Shown: positions 31,234-38,394 of the stretch, one piece after another
How positions within the stretch are numbered: the stretch's first letter is position 1
How the letters are laid out: every line of letters begins with the position of its first letter
Assembly (NCBI RefSeq): GCF_007860105.1
Contig: NZ_SJPU01000001.1
Span: 2,081,015 to 2,145,014 of the forward strand
Direction of reading: 5' to 3'
Source of the DNA: Allorhodopirellula heiligendammensis
GTDB lineage: Bacteria; Planctomycetota; Planctomycetia; Pirellulales; Pirellulaceae
Length of the DNA: 64,000 bases
Notes under the pieces: model-generated
What the model was told of the DNA's origin: nothing
What the model saw: the letters and a program-made list of their open reading frames with translations, nothing else
The model's database searches: none
Program-made: the position numbers and the translations under genes

Positions 31234-31289
31234 GCCAGCCCCCGACATCTCTTCAGGTGTTTTGTTACAACCGGGGCGCTGGCTTTTTT
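31234..31289 (+). terminator. Rho-independent-like terminator
   Basis: GCCAGC-CCCC pairs with GGGG-C-GCTGGC, followed by six T. The loop is long (about 28 bases), which is unusual, and includes the 16-bp repeat CAGGTG...TTACA. Probably ends the 88-residue gene. Confidence 0.55.
31254..31269 (+). repeat. 16-bp inverted repeat, left copy
   Basis: CAGGTGTTTTGTTACA is the exact reverse complement of 33132-33147. The two copies bracket the gene pair 31475-33035. Confidence 0.8.
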
Positions 31290-31474
31290 CTTTCTCCGTC
31301 AAGCTGAATGATCCTCGCGAATGCGAACAAACACGTGACCCTCTTGGGCAGTCACTGGTTGTGGATCTTCCACCGTCGCAGCGATGCGATGGTTAACGAC
31401 ATTGCGATAGTTTCGCATCCGCTAGACAGGGACGTTTGGCGTTCTATTCGAGAACGAGAAATGGAATGTAACCT

Positions 31475-32524
31475 GTGACTTGTGTAACTGACGGGAACTA
31501 CTTCCCCGTGCTGCGGCAGAAGAAGTATGAACTGCAAGCGATTGAAAACTTAGCAGCGATCCCAGACGCGGTGGTTTGCCCTGTTATTTCGATAAAGCCG
31601 GGATCGGTGAAAGAAAAGCCGAAGGGCCAGCGACAAACCATTGTCGAAACATGGGCGCAAACAGCGACGGAATACCCGATCGTGCTTTGTATCAGTTCCG
31701 AGGACTGGCCTAACGCCGAATCTCGCTTGCTCTCATTGCCAAGGGAGCTGAAGGTTGTCGGCGGATGCTACGCCAAGGATCTTCCCGTTTGCCGTGCCTC
31801 GCTTAAACGGATGGACGATCGCTTCCGGTGCGGCGTGGCAGTTTTAGGCAATAGTGGAACTCCGGATCAACGATCCGATTCGAAACATCTGGAGCAAATA
31901 GCGAAAGAAAGACGCACGCAGTTTATCTGCGAACTCGGCCCATGGGAACGCAGCTTAAGTGACCTAAATCATTGTCTCGCTTCACTTGTGCCGAAACTGT
32001 CGAGACTGACGGAAGAAACTCCGGCAATCGTTGCGGGCTCCTATCCGAAGGATCACTCCGGGATTGCGTACAACTCGATAGAAACGATTGAGAGGATCGA
32101 ATGGTCTGCGTTTTTGCAATCAGATTCGAACGCGATTTACAAGTTTGGCGACTATGGAACTGTTTGGGGCGACCCGGACGAGGGCCAGGGAGGCAACACG
32201 TTGGTTTACCCTTCGCTTCGATACACGATAAACGGCCACCATCTCGTGTTCCGAAGCGAAGGCTGCTTTATGAACAAGAACCAGCAAAAGACGCACGACT
32301 TAATTCGGACACTCGTTCAAGATAAAAGATTCTGCGGAGCTTCGTTCAGTTGGGGCGACCAGCACTTTGCGGATGCAGCGGTGGGATCACCAACGGCTCT
32401 GTCGAACGTGCGTGGACTGGCCCGCCCCTTCGAGTGGAACCATCACTTGGCGTACGTTGCAAGAGACGTTGCCGCTCTCGCCTCGCCGCCAGAGATAGGC
32501 GGAGTTCGTCAAGAAGTTCGTTGA
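31475..32524 (+). CDS. sce7725 / beta-family-like protein
   Basis: 349 residues with a GTG start (GGAA lies about 10 bases upstream). The N-terminus N-Y-F-P-V-L-R-Q-K-K-Y-E-L-x-A-I and the following V-x-P-V-I-S-I resemble the beta / sce7725 families, which look like TIM-barrel proteins with a conserved opening Y-x-P-x-L-R. That the convergent neighbour looks like sce7726 supports this, since sce7725 and sce7726 are named as adjacent genes in Sorangium. It is soluble. Its last 179 bases overlap the 3' end of the sce7726-like gene on the other strand. Function is unproven; a phage-defence or exclusion cargo role is inference from location. Confidence 0.65.
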   Translation: MTCVTDGNYFPVLRQKKYELQAIENLAAIPDAVVCPVISIKPGSVKEKPKGQRQTIVETWAQTATEYPIVLCISSEDWPNAESRLLSLPRELKVVGGCYAKDLPVCRASLKRMDDRFRCGVAVLGNSGTPDQRSDSKHLEQIAKERRTQFICELGPWERSLSDLNHCLASLVPKLSRLTEETPAIVAGSYPKDHSGIAYNSIETIERIEWSAFLQSDSNAIYKFGDYGTVWGDPDEGQGGNTLVYPSLRYTINGHHLVFRSEGCFMNKNQQKTHDLIRTLVQDKRFCGASFSWGDQHFADAAVGSPTALSNVRGLARPFEWNHHLAYVARDVAALASPPEIGGVRQEVR

Positions 32525-33035
32525 CCTTGAGACGTTGAACTAAAAACTCTCGTCGCGATTTCCCGTCGAGCTTGCGATTTCCTCGAAGCCACCCGCGACG
32601 TTCCATCGCTTCGCCCAGTTCGTCGTACCAGATGAGCTGGGCGATTTTCATTGGATCAATGTCGATTCGAAGGGTAGGTCGAGTTTGCTTTAGCGCGATG
32701 GTTCCTGAACGAGTTCGCCTGCCAACGACGATTCCGACGCGCGGCGAAGCGAATTCAGTGACGCCGATAACGTGACGGCTCGTCGTCGCGACGGTCACTG
32801 TGTGAAAGTAATCTTCGTAGTGCTCGAGCTGGTTGGGCAATCGAGAGAGATTATCACGATCGCTCTTAATCTCAACACAATGCAGGGCGCCGTTGACCAC
32901 GGCAAGATCTGCTCGCGCCGAATGTCTTGCTACGCCTAATTCGTCGACGATGAGTGTCGGCGTCTTGACGTGCTTTCGCTGAAGTCGGGCACGCATCGCC
33001 TCGCGCAATTCCGTTTCGGTGATCGGCTCGTCCAT
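32346..33035 (-). CDS. sce7726-family protein, probable PD-(D/E)XK nuclease
   Basis: 229 residues from the ATG at 33035 (M-D-E-P-I-T-E-T-E-L); the frame is open further upstream but that part is low-complexity and unlike the family. The core A-R-A-D-L-A-V-V-N-G...H-C-V-E-I-K-S-D-R-D is the sce7726 signature and fits a PD-(D/E)XK nuclease active site with D43, E55 and K57. The last 60 or so residues, rich in Arg, Ser and Pro, overlap the convergent gene and may be dispensable. No strong ribosome binding site. Probably acts on nucleic acid together with the sce7725-like partner. Confidence 0.75.
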   Translation of the reverse strand: MDEPITETELREAMRARLQRKHVKTPTLIVDELGVARHSARADLAVVNGALHCVEIKSDRDNLSRLPNQLEHYEDYFHTVTVATTSRHVIGVTEFASPRVGIVVGRRTRSGTIALKQTRPTLRIDIDPMKIAQLIWYDELGEAMERRGWLRGNRKLDGKSRREFLVQRLKVNELLDELRLSLAARRERQRLLQRTPSDGSTRRGGPVHARSTEPLVIPPLHPQSAGRPN

Positions 33036-33129
33036 ATGGGAAGTAGTACCATAGAGAGGCAGGAACCGTCTACCGAGATAAAAATAACGCCCCCTGATTG
33101 ACACGGGCGGCGCAGAGTCTATCGTCGCG

Positions 33130-33234
33130 GGTGTAACAAAACACCTGCGGCTTGCGTCGCGTGGCTTTAGCGAGCCTTCGGTTTTAGCGAACCGAATATC
33201 TAAGACGCGGACCAAGGGTAACACTCAACCCTTG
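33130..33234. other. Multi-hairpin element upstream of integrase
   Basis: Four palindromes in 105 bases: GGTGT-AACAAA-ACACC (33130-33145), GGCT-TTAGCG-AGCC (33163-33176), TCGGTT-TTAGCG-AACCGA (33178-33195) and CAAGGGT-8-ACCCTTG (33213-33234). The middle two have the same TTAGCG loop and are enclosed by GCGTC (33154-33158) and GACGC (33204-33208), giving a three-way junction. It lies between the divergent sce7726-like and integrase genes. It may be an RNA leader, a regulator or recombinase binding site, or part of the attachment region. The rest of 33036-33455 holds no gene. Confidence 0.55.
33132..33147 (-). repeat. 16-bp inverted repeat, right copy
   Basis: TGTAACAAAACACCTG, exact inverted match to 31254-31269, embedded in a small hairpin (GGTGT-AACAAA-ACACC, 33130-33145). 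Confidence 0.8.
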
Positions 33235-33455
33235 TCGACCCCCATTTCGAAGCGTGGCAATTCGTTGCTGCGCCGAAGATTCGCGGGGTTAATTCGCTAT
33301 GCGATCAACGGATATCGCCCGCCATCGGTTCAGCCGACCTAGCCTTTCGTGGCTGCCGGTATGGATAGGTGCCAATACATGGATAACAAGATCGCTGCCT
33401 GCGCGTGTGGATGATAGGAACGAGCGCGGCAGCAAGACCATTTTGAGGCAACAAG

Positions 33456-34688
33456 ATGAGCCAGGCAACATTGACCGACAAACCGCGCCGAACTCGGCAA
33501 AGGGAAGCGACGGCCGAGCCTACCACGAAGACCGACGAACAGAACGCGAGCCTTGCAACGATGCAGGAGTATCTCGACGAAACTTTCATTCCAGAAGCGG
33601 AACAACGCGGGCTATCTCGCGACCGGATCGGAGAAATCAGACAAGCCGCGCACCGCTGGCAATGGTGGAGCGAAACCAAGTACCGGATAGCCCGTCCTCT
33701 ACTTGTGGACGTGACGGCGCGCGGGCTTTCCGAGTTCCGCCGCGAGGTGATCGGCACGGAAATACCAGGGCGAGACGGGAAAATCCGGAAGGTATCGCCG
33801 CGGAGTTTGAACAAAACGCTACAAGCGATCGAGCAGATTATCGCGGCCGCGGTGGACGACGGGACGCTGGACGATTCGCGGGGCTTGCTTCGCGTGAAAA
33901 AAGTTCAGCAGCCGGAGCAAATCGACAAGTTGATAATTCCAGACGCGGAGCTGTCGCGAATCATGGAAGCCGCGGCCGACGCGAAATGGCCGCGGGAAAC
34001 CGTCGACGGCCGGCCGATGTCGCCTGGCGTAATGTGGCAAACTGCGGTCGTGCTCTTCGCGACGTACGGGATGAGAACACAAGACTTGATCCGCTACGAC
34101 TCGACAATGCGCCCGATACGCTGGGGCTGTGTCCGCGGTCCGGGATTGTCGCCGGCCGAAGACGGCGTGATGGAATGCGAACACGGCTGGCTGTCGTGGG
34201 TGCCGAACAAGACGCGACGAAAGAAAAACTTCGCGATGTGTTTACCCCTGACACCGGCCGCGAGACACCAGCTAGACCGATGGCGGGAAGCGATGAAGCC
34301 GGCCGACGAAGCCGAACCGCTGATGCCGGTCCCGATGACTCGCGACAAAGTTTATCAACAGTGGCGCGAGATACTGAGCGCGGCGAAGGCGAAACCGAAA
34401 CCGAAGTTAACCTTCGACGAAGACGGGATCCCGCTTTCGATGGATCGCGAGTACAAAATTCGACACCTGCGATGCACGGCAGCAACGCGAGCGGACGAAC
34501 ACGGCGCGAAGCTGTCGCACGGCAGCGTGGGCCGATGGGTGACGGGACACGTCAGCAACGACGTTTTCAGCCGACACTACCGAGGCATGGAACGGCCGAT
34601 CGTCGAAACTCTAACCTCGTTACCGATGCCCGCGGGATTCTCCCCGGAACCGGAGCCGGACCGACCGCGGCTTCGCGTCGTTGGCTGA
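33456..34688 (+). CDS. int: Tyrosine recombinase, prophage integrase
   Basis: 410 residues. The N-terminal part (about 35-140) is the SAM-like core-binding domain; the catalytic domain follows from about 160. Arg box I is Y-G-M-R-T-Q-D-L with R207. Box II reads I-R-H-L-R-C-T-A-A-T, so R339 is the second catalytic Arg, but the usual H-x-L-R histidine position holds R336 with H337 beside it. H365 (T-G-H) and nucleophile Y375 (R-H-Y-R-G) complete the set. GAGG lies 10 bases before the ATG at 33456. It would integrate and, with a directionality factor not recognised here, excise the prophage. A strong terminator follows. Confidence 0.93.
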   Translation: MSQATLTDKPRRTRQREATAEPTTKTDEQNASLATMQEYLDETFIPEAEQRGLSRDRIGEIRQAAHRWQWWSETKYRIARPLLVDVTARGLSEFRREVIGTEIPGRDGKIRKVSPRSLNKTLQAIEQIIAAAVDDGTLDDSRGLLRVKKVQQPEQIDKLIIPDAELSRIMEAAADAKWPRETVDGRPMSPGVMWQTAVVLFATYGMRTQDLIRYDSTMRPIRWGCVRGPGLSPAEDGVMECEHGWLSWVPNKTRRKKNFAMCLPLTPAARHQLDRWREAMKPADEAEPLMPVPMTRDKVYQQWREILSAAKAKPKPKLTFDEDGIPLSMDREYKIRHLRCTAATRADEHGAKLSHGSVGRWVTGHVSNDVFSRHYRGMERPIVETLTSLPMPAGFSPEPEPDRPRLRVVG

Positions 34689-34722
34689 TCGCTCGAATTC
34701 CCCAAACTAAAACCCAGACCCG

Positions 34723-34760
34723 GCCACGTTCGCGCAGACTGCGCGGGCGTGGCTTTTCTT
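34723..34760 (+). terminator. Integrase terminator
   Basis: GCCACG..CGCGCA-GAC-TGCGCG..CGTGGC, a 12-bp stem with an internal TT/GG bulge, followed by TTTTCTT. Separates the integrase transcript from the early genes. Confidence 0.85.
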
Positions 34761-34780
34761 ATGCGCAGGAGGAGACGCCA

Positions 34781-35053
34781 ATGGCAAACGATGGAACCCG
34801 GATGATGATCCGAAACCCCTTTGATTGTGTTAGCCGAATAGGACGCGGCGCGAAAGTCGAAAGCTTCGCTTCGATGCTGTGCGTTGATGATCCCGCCGAG
34901 TGGCTGGCGGTAATCGGCGGCGCGCTTGTGATGCGAACGAGCACGCAAGACCAAAACGAACCGGACGAAATGGTCCAAGAACTCGCAAAGCTCGACGTGA
35001 TCGTAACGCGAGCATTCACACCAGAGCAGGAAGCCGAAATTTTCGGAATCTGA
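34781..35053 (+). CDS. Small early phage protein
   Basis: 90 residues from the ATG at 34781, preceded by a strong AGGAGG. The reading frame is open far upstream across the integrase, but that extension is a shadow. The protein is acidic and soluble, with W-L-A-V-I-G-G-A-L-V and a C-terminal E-Q-E-A-E-I-F-G-I. No family is recognised. It is the first gene of the early operon, just upstream of csrA. Confidence 0.7.
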   Translation: MANDGTRMMIRNPFDCVSRIGRGAKVESFASMLCVDDPAEWLAVIGGALVMRTSTQDQNEPDEMVQELAKLDVIVTRAFTPEQEAEIFGI

Positions 35054-35099
35054 GGACAGAAGAAGAAAACCCCAACCCTAGAAACAAAAAGGTAACAAC

Positions 35100-35324
35100 A
35101 TGCTAGTTTTAAGCCGTCGCGTAGGTGAAACAATTCTGATCGGAAACGGAGTCCAGATCGCAGTAACGCGAATACAAGGAAAGAGCGTAACTATCGGAGT
35201 AGTCGCACCGGACGAAGTGAAGGTTCTGCGCGGCGAGATCGAAAACAAATCGCCGCGGCGAAGTGAAGCCTTGCGGCGAGAGCTTTCGCGAGGATCGCGA
35301 AAGGTGGTGCGAGATGCCAAATAA
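35100..35324 (+). CDS. csrA: CsrA-family RNA-binding regulator
   Basis: 74 residues; opens M-L-V-L-S-R-R-V-G-E-T-I-L-I, continues with V-T-I-G-V-x-A-P, the complete CsrA/RsmA signature, with a basic C-terminal tail longer than usual. The dimer binds GGA-containing leader RNAs and controls translation and mRNA stability. AAGG precedes the ATG. The next gene starts inside its last codons (11-base overlap). It sits in the prophage early operon, so it may regulate phage or host messages. It is the only recognisable regulator in the early region apart from the replication-type winged-helix protein. Confidence 0.95.
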   Translation: MLVLSRRVGETILIGNGVQIAVTRIQGKSVTIGVVAPDEVKVLRGEIENKSPRRSEALRRELSRGSRKVVRDAK

Positions 35325-36108
35325 AGGCTATTCGGAAACGTGGTTTGCGATCGACGCGAACAACTTGCTTTTCCCTGACGTGTGCATGGGCGACAAGTCG
35401 GCTAAGAACTTCGCGGCGCGACTCCAGACATTAAACCGCCAATGGGAGCCCGAGCGAACTATAGTCGCGTTTGATTCAAGCGAGAGCTTTCGCCGAAAGC
35501 TTTTCCCTGAATACAAGGCAAAGCGAGGAGCGAAGCCGGAAGGGATCGACGACGCACTAAAAGCCGCGAAGGAAGCCTGCTGGGACGAGTGCGTGGATTG
35601 TGTCGCGGTCCCGGAATTCGAAGCCGACGACGTATTGGCGACGATCGCCGCGGCCGCGACTGCAACCGGGCGCCGATGTGTACTGTTCAGCAGCGACAAG
35701 GACATGCGCCAACTATTGCGAGCCGGAAAGGTGACCCAGTGTCGGAAGCTAAATCGCGATCGCGATCGCTTTACGGCCGAATGGATGACCGCGGACGACG
35801 TGAAACGAAACTTTGACGTGACCGCGGAGCAGTGGGTGGAATTCCAAATGCTCGTTGGCGACGCTTCGGATAATTATCCGGGAGTCGACGGGATCGGACC
35901 GAAAACCGCAAAAAGCCTGCTCGCGAAGTACGGGACGCTAGGAAACCTATTCGCAAAAGAGGAACGCGAACAAATTCGACCGCGAGAGGTAAAGAAGCTT
36001 TTCGCCGCTCGCGAAAACGGAACGCTCGACCTGATGCGGAAGATTGCAACGCTGCGCGACGATGTCCCGATCAGCGAGGCACTTCTAGAAATGGAGGCGA
36101 CCCGATGA
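35314..36108 (+). CDS. 5'-3' exonuclease, FEN family
   Basis: 264 residues from ATG 35314 (M-P-N-K-G-Y), which overlaps csrA by 11 bases; the open frame upstream is csrA shadow. FEN/T5-exonuclease motifs are intact: F-A-I-D-A-N-N near the N-terminus, E-F-E-A-D-D-V-L-A-T, S-S-D-K-D-M, and the helix-hairpin-helix region G-D-A-S-D-N-Y-P-G-V-x-G-I-G-P-K-T-A. The acidic residues for two-metal catalysis are present. It would remove RNA primers or flaps during phage DNA replication. It is equivalent in size to stand-alone phage exonucleases and to the N-terminal domain of PolA. Confidence 0.93.
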   Translation: MPNKGYSETWFAIDANNLLFPDVCMGDKSAKNFAARLQTLNRQWEPERTIVAFDSSESFRRKLFPEYKAKRGAKPEGIDDALKAAKEACWDECVDCVAVPEFEADDVLATIAAAATATGRRCVLFSSDKDMRQLLRAGKVTQCRKLNRDRDRFTAEWMTADDVKRNFDVTAEQWVEFQMLVGDASDNYPGVDGIGPKTAKSLLAKYGTLGNLFAKEEREQIRPREVKKLFAARENGTLDLMRKIATLRDDVPISEALLEMEATR

Positions 36109-36572
36109 GCTGCGACCCAGGATTCCCAGACCTGAGCACAGAGCGCCAGCGGTCGCTATGCAATTTGCTGGACCGCGTGAACGATCGCCACAAAAAAACG
36201 GCCGAACTGCTCGCGGCAATGGTCGAAGATAAAAGCTACGGCGCAGGAGTGATAAAGAAGGCGCAGGAGACGCGGAAACTTTACGAAGGGCTAGCGGAGC
36301 TGATCTGCTTGCAATTCCCATATCGAAGAGTGGAACGCCGCGGAACATTCGGGCCTGAAAGCGCTTGCACGAACGAAGACCTGCTTTCTTCGATGAAGCG
36401 ACTAGACAGCGAGATCGCTTTCCTAAGCGGAACACAAATACAAGACTTGCGGGCCTGGTTCGATCGCGGATTCGCGATGCCGAGGCTTGCACCGCTGTTC
36501 GTAACCGAAGGAAATAAGCGAGAAGCGAAGCGGATTCGCGAGAAGCTGAAAGCGAGGCGCGAAAAAGCATGA
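36105..36572 (+). CDS. Early phage protein of unknown function
   Basis: 155 residues, overlapping the exonuclease stop by 4 bases (ATGA), so coupled. Mainly helical and basic, with an N-terminal region rich in charged heptads and a C-terminal K-R-E-A-K-R-I-R tail. A helix-rich DNA- or protein-binding role is possible. No family recognised. Confidence 0.75.
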   Translation: MSCDPGFPDLSTERQRSLCNLLDRVNDRHKKTAELLAAMVEDKSYGAGVIKKAQETRKLYEGLAELICLQFPYRRVERRGTFGPESACTNEDLLSSMKRLDSEIAFLSGTQIQDLRAWFDRGFAMPRLAPLFVTEGNKREAKRIREKLKARREKA

Positions 36573-36856
36573 ACGCCGAAAGCATGACGCTAGACGAAGC
36601 GGTGGAACTCGCGAAGCGAGTACAGCAAACAAACGGCTTGAAGCTTCAAGCGATTGGCCGTTTTCTGCCTGATGCCGAACTAACGACGACGCCGGAGCGA
36701 TGGGGAGTGTCGATCGTGCTCGCGGATGGAAAGCGTAAAGTTCTATGGAATAGCCTGTCGCTCGCGATGATCACGCCACCAGCCAAAGCAAACGCACCGA
36801 AAGCGAAGCCGGCGAGACGACGAAGCGCCGACGATCGGCAGGAGGTGCTGTTTTGA
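36569..36856 (+). CDS. Small early phage protein
   Basis: 95 residues, starting in the ATGA overlap of the previous stop. One alpha/beta module (L-D-E-A-V-E-L-A-K-R, then W-G-V-S-I-V-L-A-D-G-K-R) and a basic, Ala/Lys/Arg-rich tail. No family is recognised. Its stop overlaps the TTG start of the replication gene. Confidence 0.7.
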   Translation: MNAESMTLDEAVELAKRVQQTNGLKLQAIGRFLPDAELTTTPERWGVSIVLADGKRKVLWNSLSLAMITPPAKANAPKAKPARRRSADDRQEVLF

Positions 36857-37953
36857 CCAAGCAAGGCACAGACGACCTGCTAACACTCGCAGAAGAACGC
36901 GACGCCGCGGAACGTGAAGCGGCCGCGATCGCGACGGCTAGACGCGCGATGGCTCGCGACCGAATCGCGAGAATGAAAGCCGCACTAGACGAAGCGGAAA
37001 TATACGAGGGGACGAGTTACTGGAACGTCGCCGTATTGATCGCGAAAGTAAGCGAGAATTGGGAGCCGCTAAAGTGGTCGCTTGACCGCCTCGCGATGGA
37101 CGAAGACATCGGAAGCGGAAGCGGCGAGATAACATCCCGGAAACGCATTGTCCGACGCGCTCTAAAGCGGCTGAGCGATCGCGGGATAATCCAGAGCGAG
37201 CTAAAAACGGTAGGAGTCGGCCGGGCGGCGAAGACGACCGTAACGGCTACCGCTTGCCGATCAGTAGTAACCGCGGGAAGGCCAGACGCAAGGTGTGAAA
37301 TTATGCCAGATTCCATGCCAACAAACCGGGACAACTTGCGGGACAACAACCGGGACAACAACCGGGACAACAACCGGGACAAAACCGGGACAACTTGCGG
37401 GACAAAACCGGGACAAATGAGCACCGACACTGTTATATATTCCAATTCCAAAAATTCCGGTCCTCTTTCCCCATTCGGAACCACAAACCGAGAGGGGGAA
37501 GAGGACCAAAGATTTTTGACGACTGCGGAAGCGACCGCGCCGCGAACCGCTCGACTGATGGCGACGCTTGGCTGGCCAAATGGCGACGTGAAGACGGTCT
37601 GGCAAGTCGCCGCGGCGTGCAATGCCGGGATGATCACCGACGGCGACGCAGACGGAGCCGCACAAATGGCGAGAGACTACGCGAACCGCTCGACCGTGGG
37701 GCTATTCCGAACCAAGCTTGCCGAGCGGCTTAAGTTGGACGGCGCGACGCTGTCGAGGATTCTAAACCGCGTGACGATGCCGGGAGGATTCCCGGCCGAC
37801 GCACCCGTGCGACGCGTGGAACCTTCCAAAAACGCGCCGGCCGGAAAGCTGAGACGCGCGGATCCGGAGCCGGCGAAGATGAGCGAAAGAGCGACGCAGC
37901 GAGCGGCGCAAAACATCATAAGAACCCTAGCAAAAATGGAACTGAGCCGATGA
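36853..37953 (+). CDS. Probable replication initiator, winged-helix protein
   Basis: 366 residues, TTG start, 4-base overlap with the previous stop, AGGAGG 9 bases upstream. The N-terminus is helical; about residues 55-140 look like a winged helix (S-R-K-R-I-V-R-R-A-L-K-R-L-S-D-R-G-I-I recognition region followed by a V-x-V-G-R-A-A-K-T-T-V wing). The centre is a low-complexity linker of N-R-D-N repeats encoded by a DNA repeat array; the C-terminus is helical. This plan (DNA-binding domain, ori-bearing linker, C-terminal protein-binding domain) matches lambda O-type initiators. Function is inferred from layout. Confidence 0.6.
   Translation: MTKQGTDDLLTLAEERDAAEREAAAIATARRAMARDRIARMKAALDEAEIYEGTSYWNVAVLIAKVSENWEPLKWSLDRLAMDEDIGSGSGEITSRKRIVRRALKRLSDRGIIQSELKTVGVGRAAKTTVTATACRSVVTAGRPDARCEIMPDSMPTNRDNLRDNNRDNNRDNNRDKTGTTCGTKPGQMSTDTVIYSNSKNSGPLSPFGTTNREGEEDQRFLTTAEATAPRTARLMATLGWPNGDVKTVWQVAAACNAGMITDGDADGAAQMARDYANRSTVGLFRTKLAERLKLDGATLSRILNRVTMPGGFPADAPVRRVEPSKNAPAGKLRRADPEPAKMSERATQRAAQNIIRTLAKMELSR
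37328..37457. repeat. Iteron-like array plus AT-rich stretch, candidate origin
   Basis: Eight GGGACAA-headed units begin at 37328, 37340, 37352, 37364, 37376, 37387, 37399 and 37410 (12-bp or 11-bp spacing; variants GGGACAACAACC, GGGACAACTTGC, GGGACAAAACC). They are followed at 37431-37457 by the most AT-rich stretch nearby (TGTTATATATT...). The two 11-bp steps break the protein repeat while the DNA repeat continues, so selection is probably on DNA. Placed inside the winged-helix gene, as in lambda O. Confidence 0.65.
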
Positions 37954-38189
37954 GAGACGAAAACAAAAACACCGCGGCAGTGATCGCGGCAGCGGTATTC
38001 AAAGGCGAGCTAGGACGCAAGCCGATAAGAATGATCACCGTTGACGAAGCCGGACGGATTGTGAATACCTGGACACTCCACGAAGCAACCGAAGCGATCG
38101 AAAAAACAGTCGAAGCCGTCCGGAACTTCGACCAACGAAAACGCTATCAGCGAGAAGGAAGAAGGGCGACGCAAAAACCGCCGCGGTAA
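37950..38189 (+). CDS. Small early phage protein
   Basis: 79 residues, ATGA overlap with the initiator stop. Begins acidic-Asn rich, then a T-V-D-E-A-G-R-I-V-N-T-W beta turn and a long amphipathic helix ending in basic residues. No family recognised. Last clear gene of the early plus-strand operon. Confidence 0.65.
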   Translation: MRDENKNTAAVIAAAVFKGELGRKPIRMITVDEAGRIVNTWTLHEATEAIEKTVEAVRNFDQRKRYQREGRRATQKPPR

Positions 38190-38201
38190 AAGTGGTCGAA
38201 C

Positions 38202-38393
38202 GTGCGACACGGCCGAACCATCCCCGGATGGAGGCAACCAGGATCACAACCGGGGCTGCTACCAAAGAACCCGCAGCGATTCGAACGGCAGACCTTCAAA
38301 GCGAGGCTTGCCGAAAGAACTTTATCGCTGCATCGAACGCAACGGCCGACAGATATTTGCCGGCATCGAACACAACAAGAAACAGCGGGCTGA
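38202..38393 (+). CDS. Doubtful small ORF
   Basis: 63 codons from a GTG, basic, with no recognised family and no good ribosome binding site. It fills the gap before the minus-strand block and ends just at its boundary. A second frame (38192-38434) is also open. Either or neither may be used. Confidence 0.25.
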   Translation: MRHGRTIPGWRQPGSQPGLLPKNPQRFERQTFKARLAERTLSLHRTQRPTDICRHRTQQETAG

Positions 38394-38394
38394 A

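Larger units (their letters stand above)
31162..31474. other. Intergenic region with hairpins
   Basis: 313 bases. Holds a GNRA-type hairpin CGGC-GAAA-GCCG (31219-31230), a terminator-like stem with T6 (31234-31289) whose loop contains one copy of a 16-bp inverted repeat, and a short GC-poor leader before the next gene. Candidate left boundary of the prophage. Confidence 0.5.

Noticed and set aside
31190-31290. Integron attC-like site
   Set aside because: CTAAC near 31191 and a hairpin invited comparison, but matched core sites (RYYYAAC and GTTRRRY) are not present.
33299-35053. 584-codon frame across the integrase gene
   Set aside because: Most of it is a shadow frame of the integrase with low-complexity Arg-rich translation. 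Only its end, from ATG 34781 with AGGAGG, is a real gene.
37328-37420. CRISPR array
   Set aside because: Units are 11-12 bp with no unique spacers, so not a CRISPR. No CRISPR or cas gene was seen in the window.
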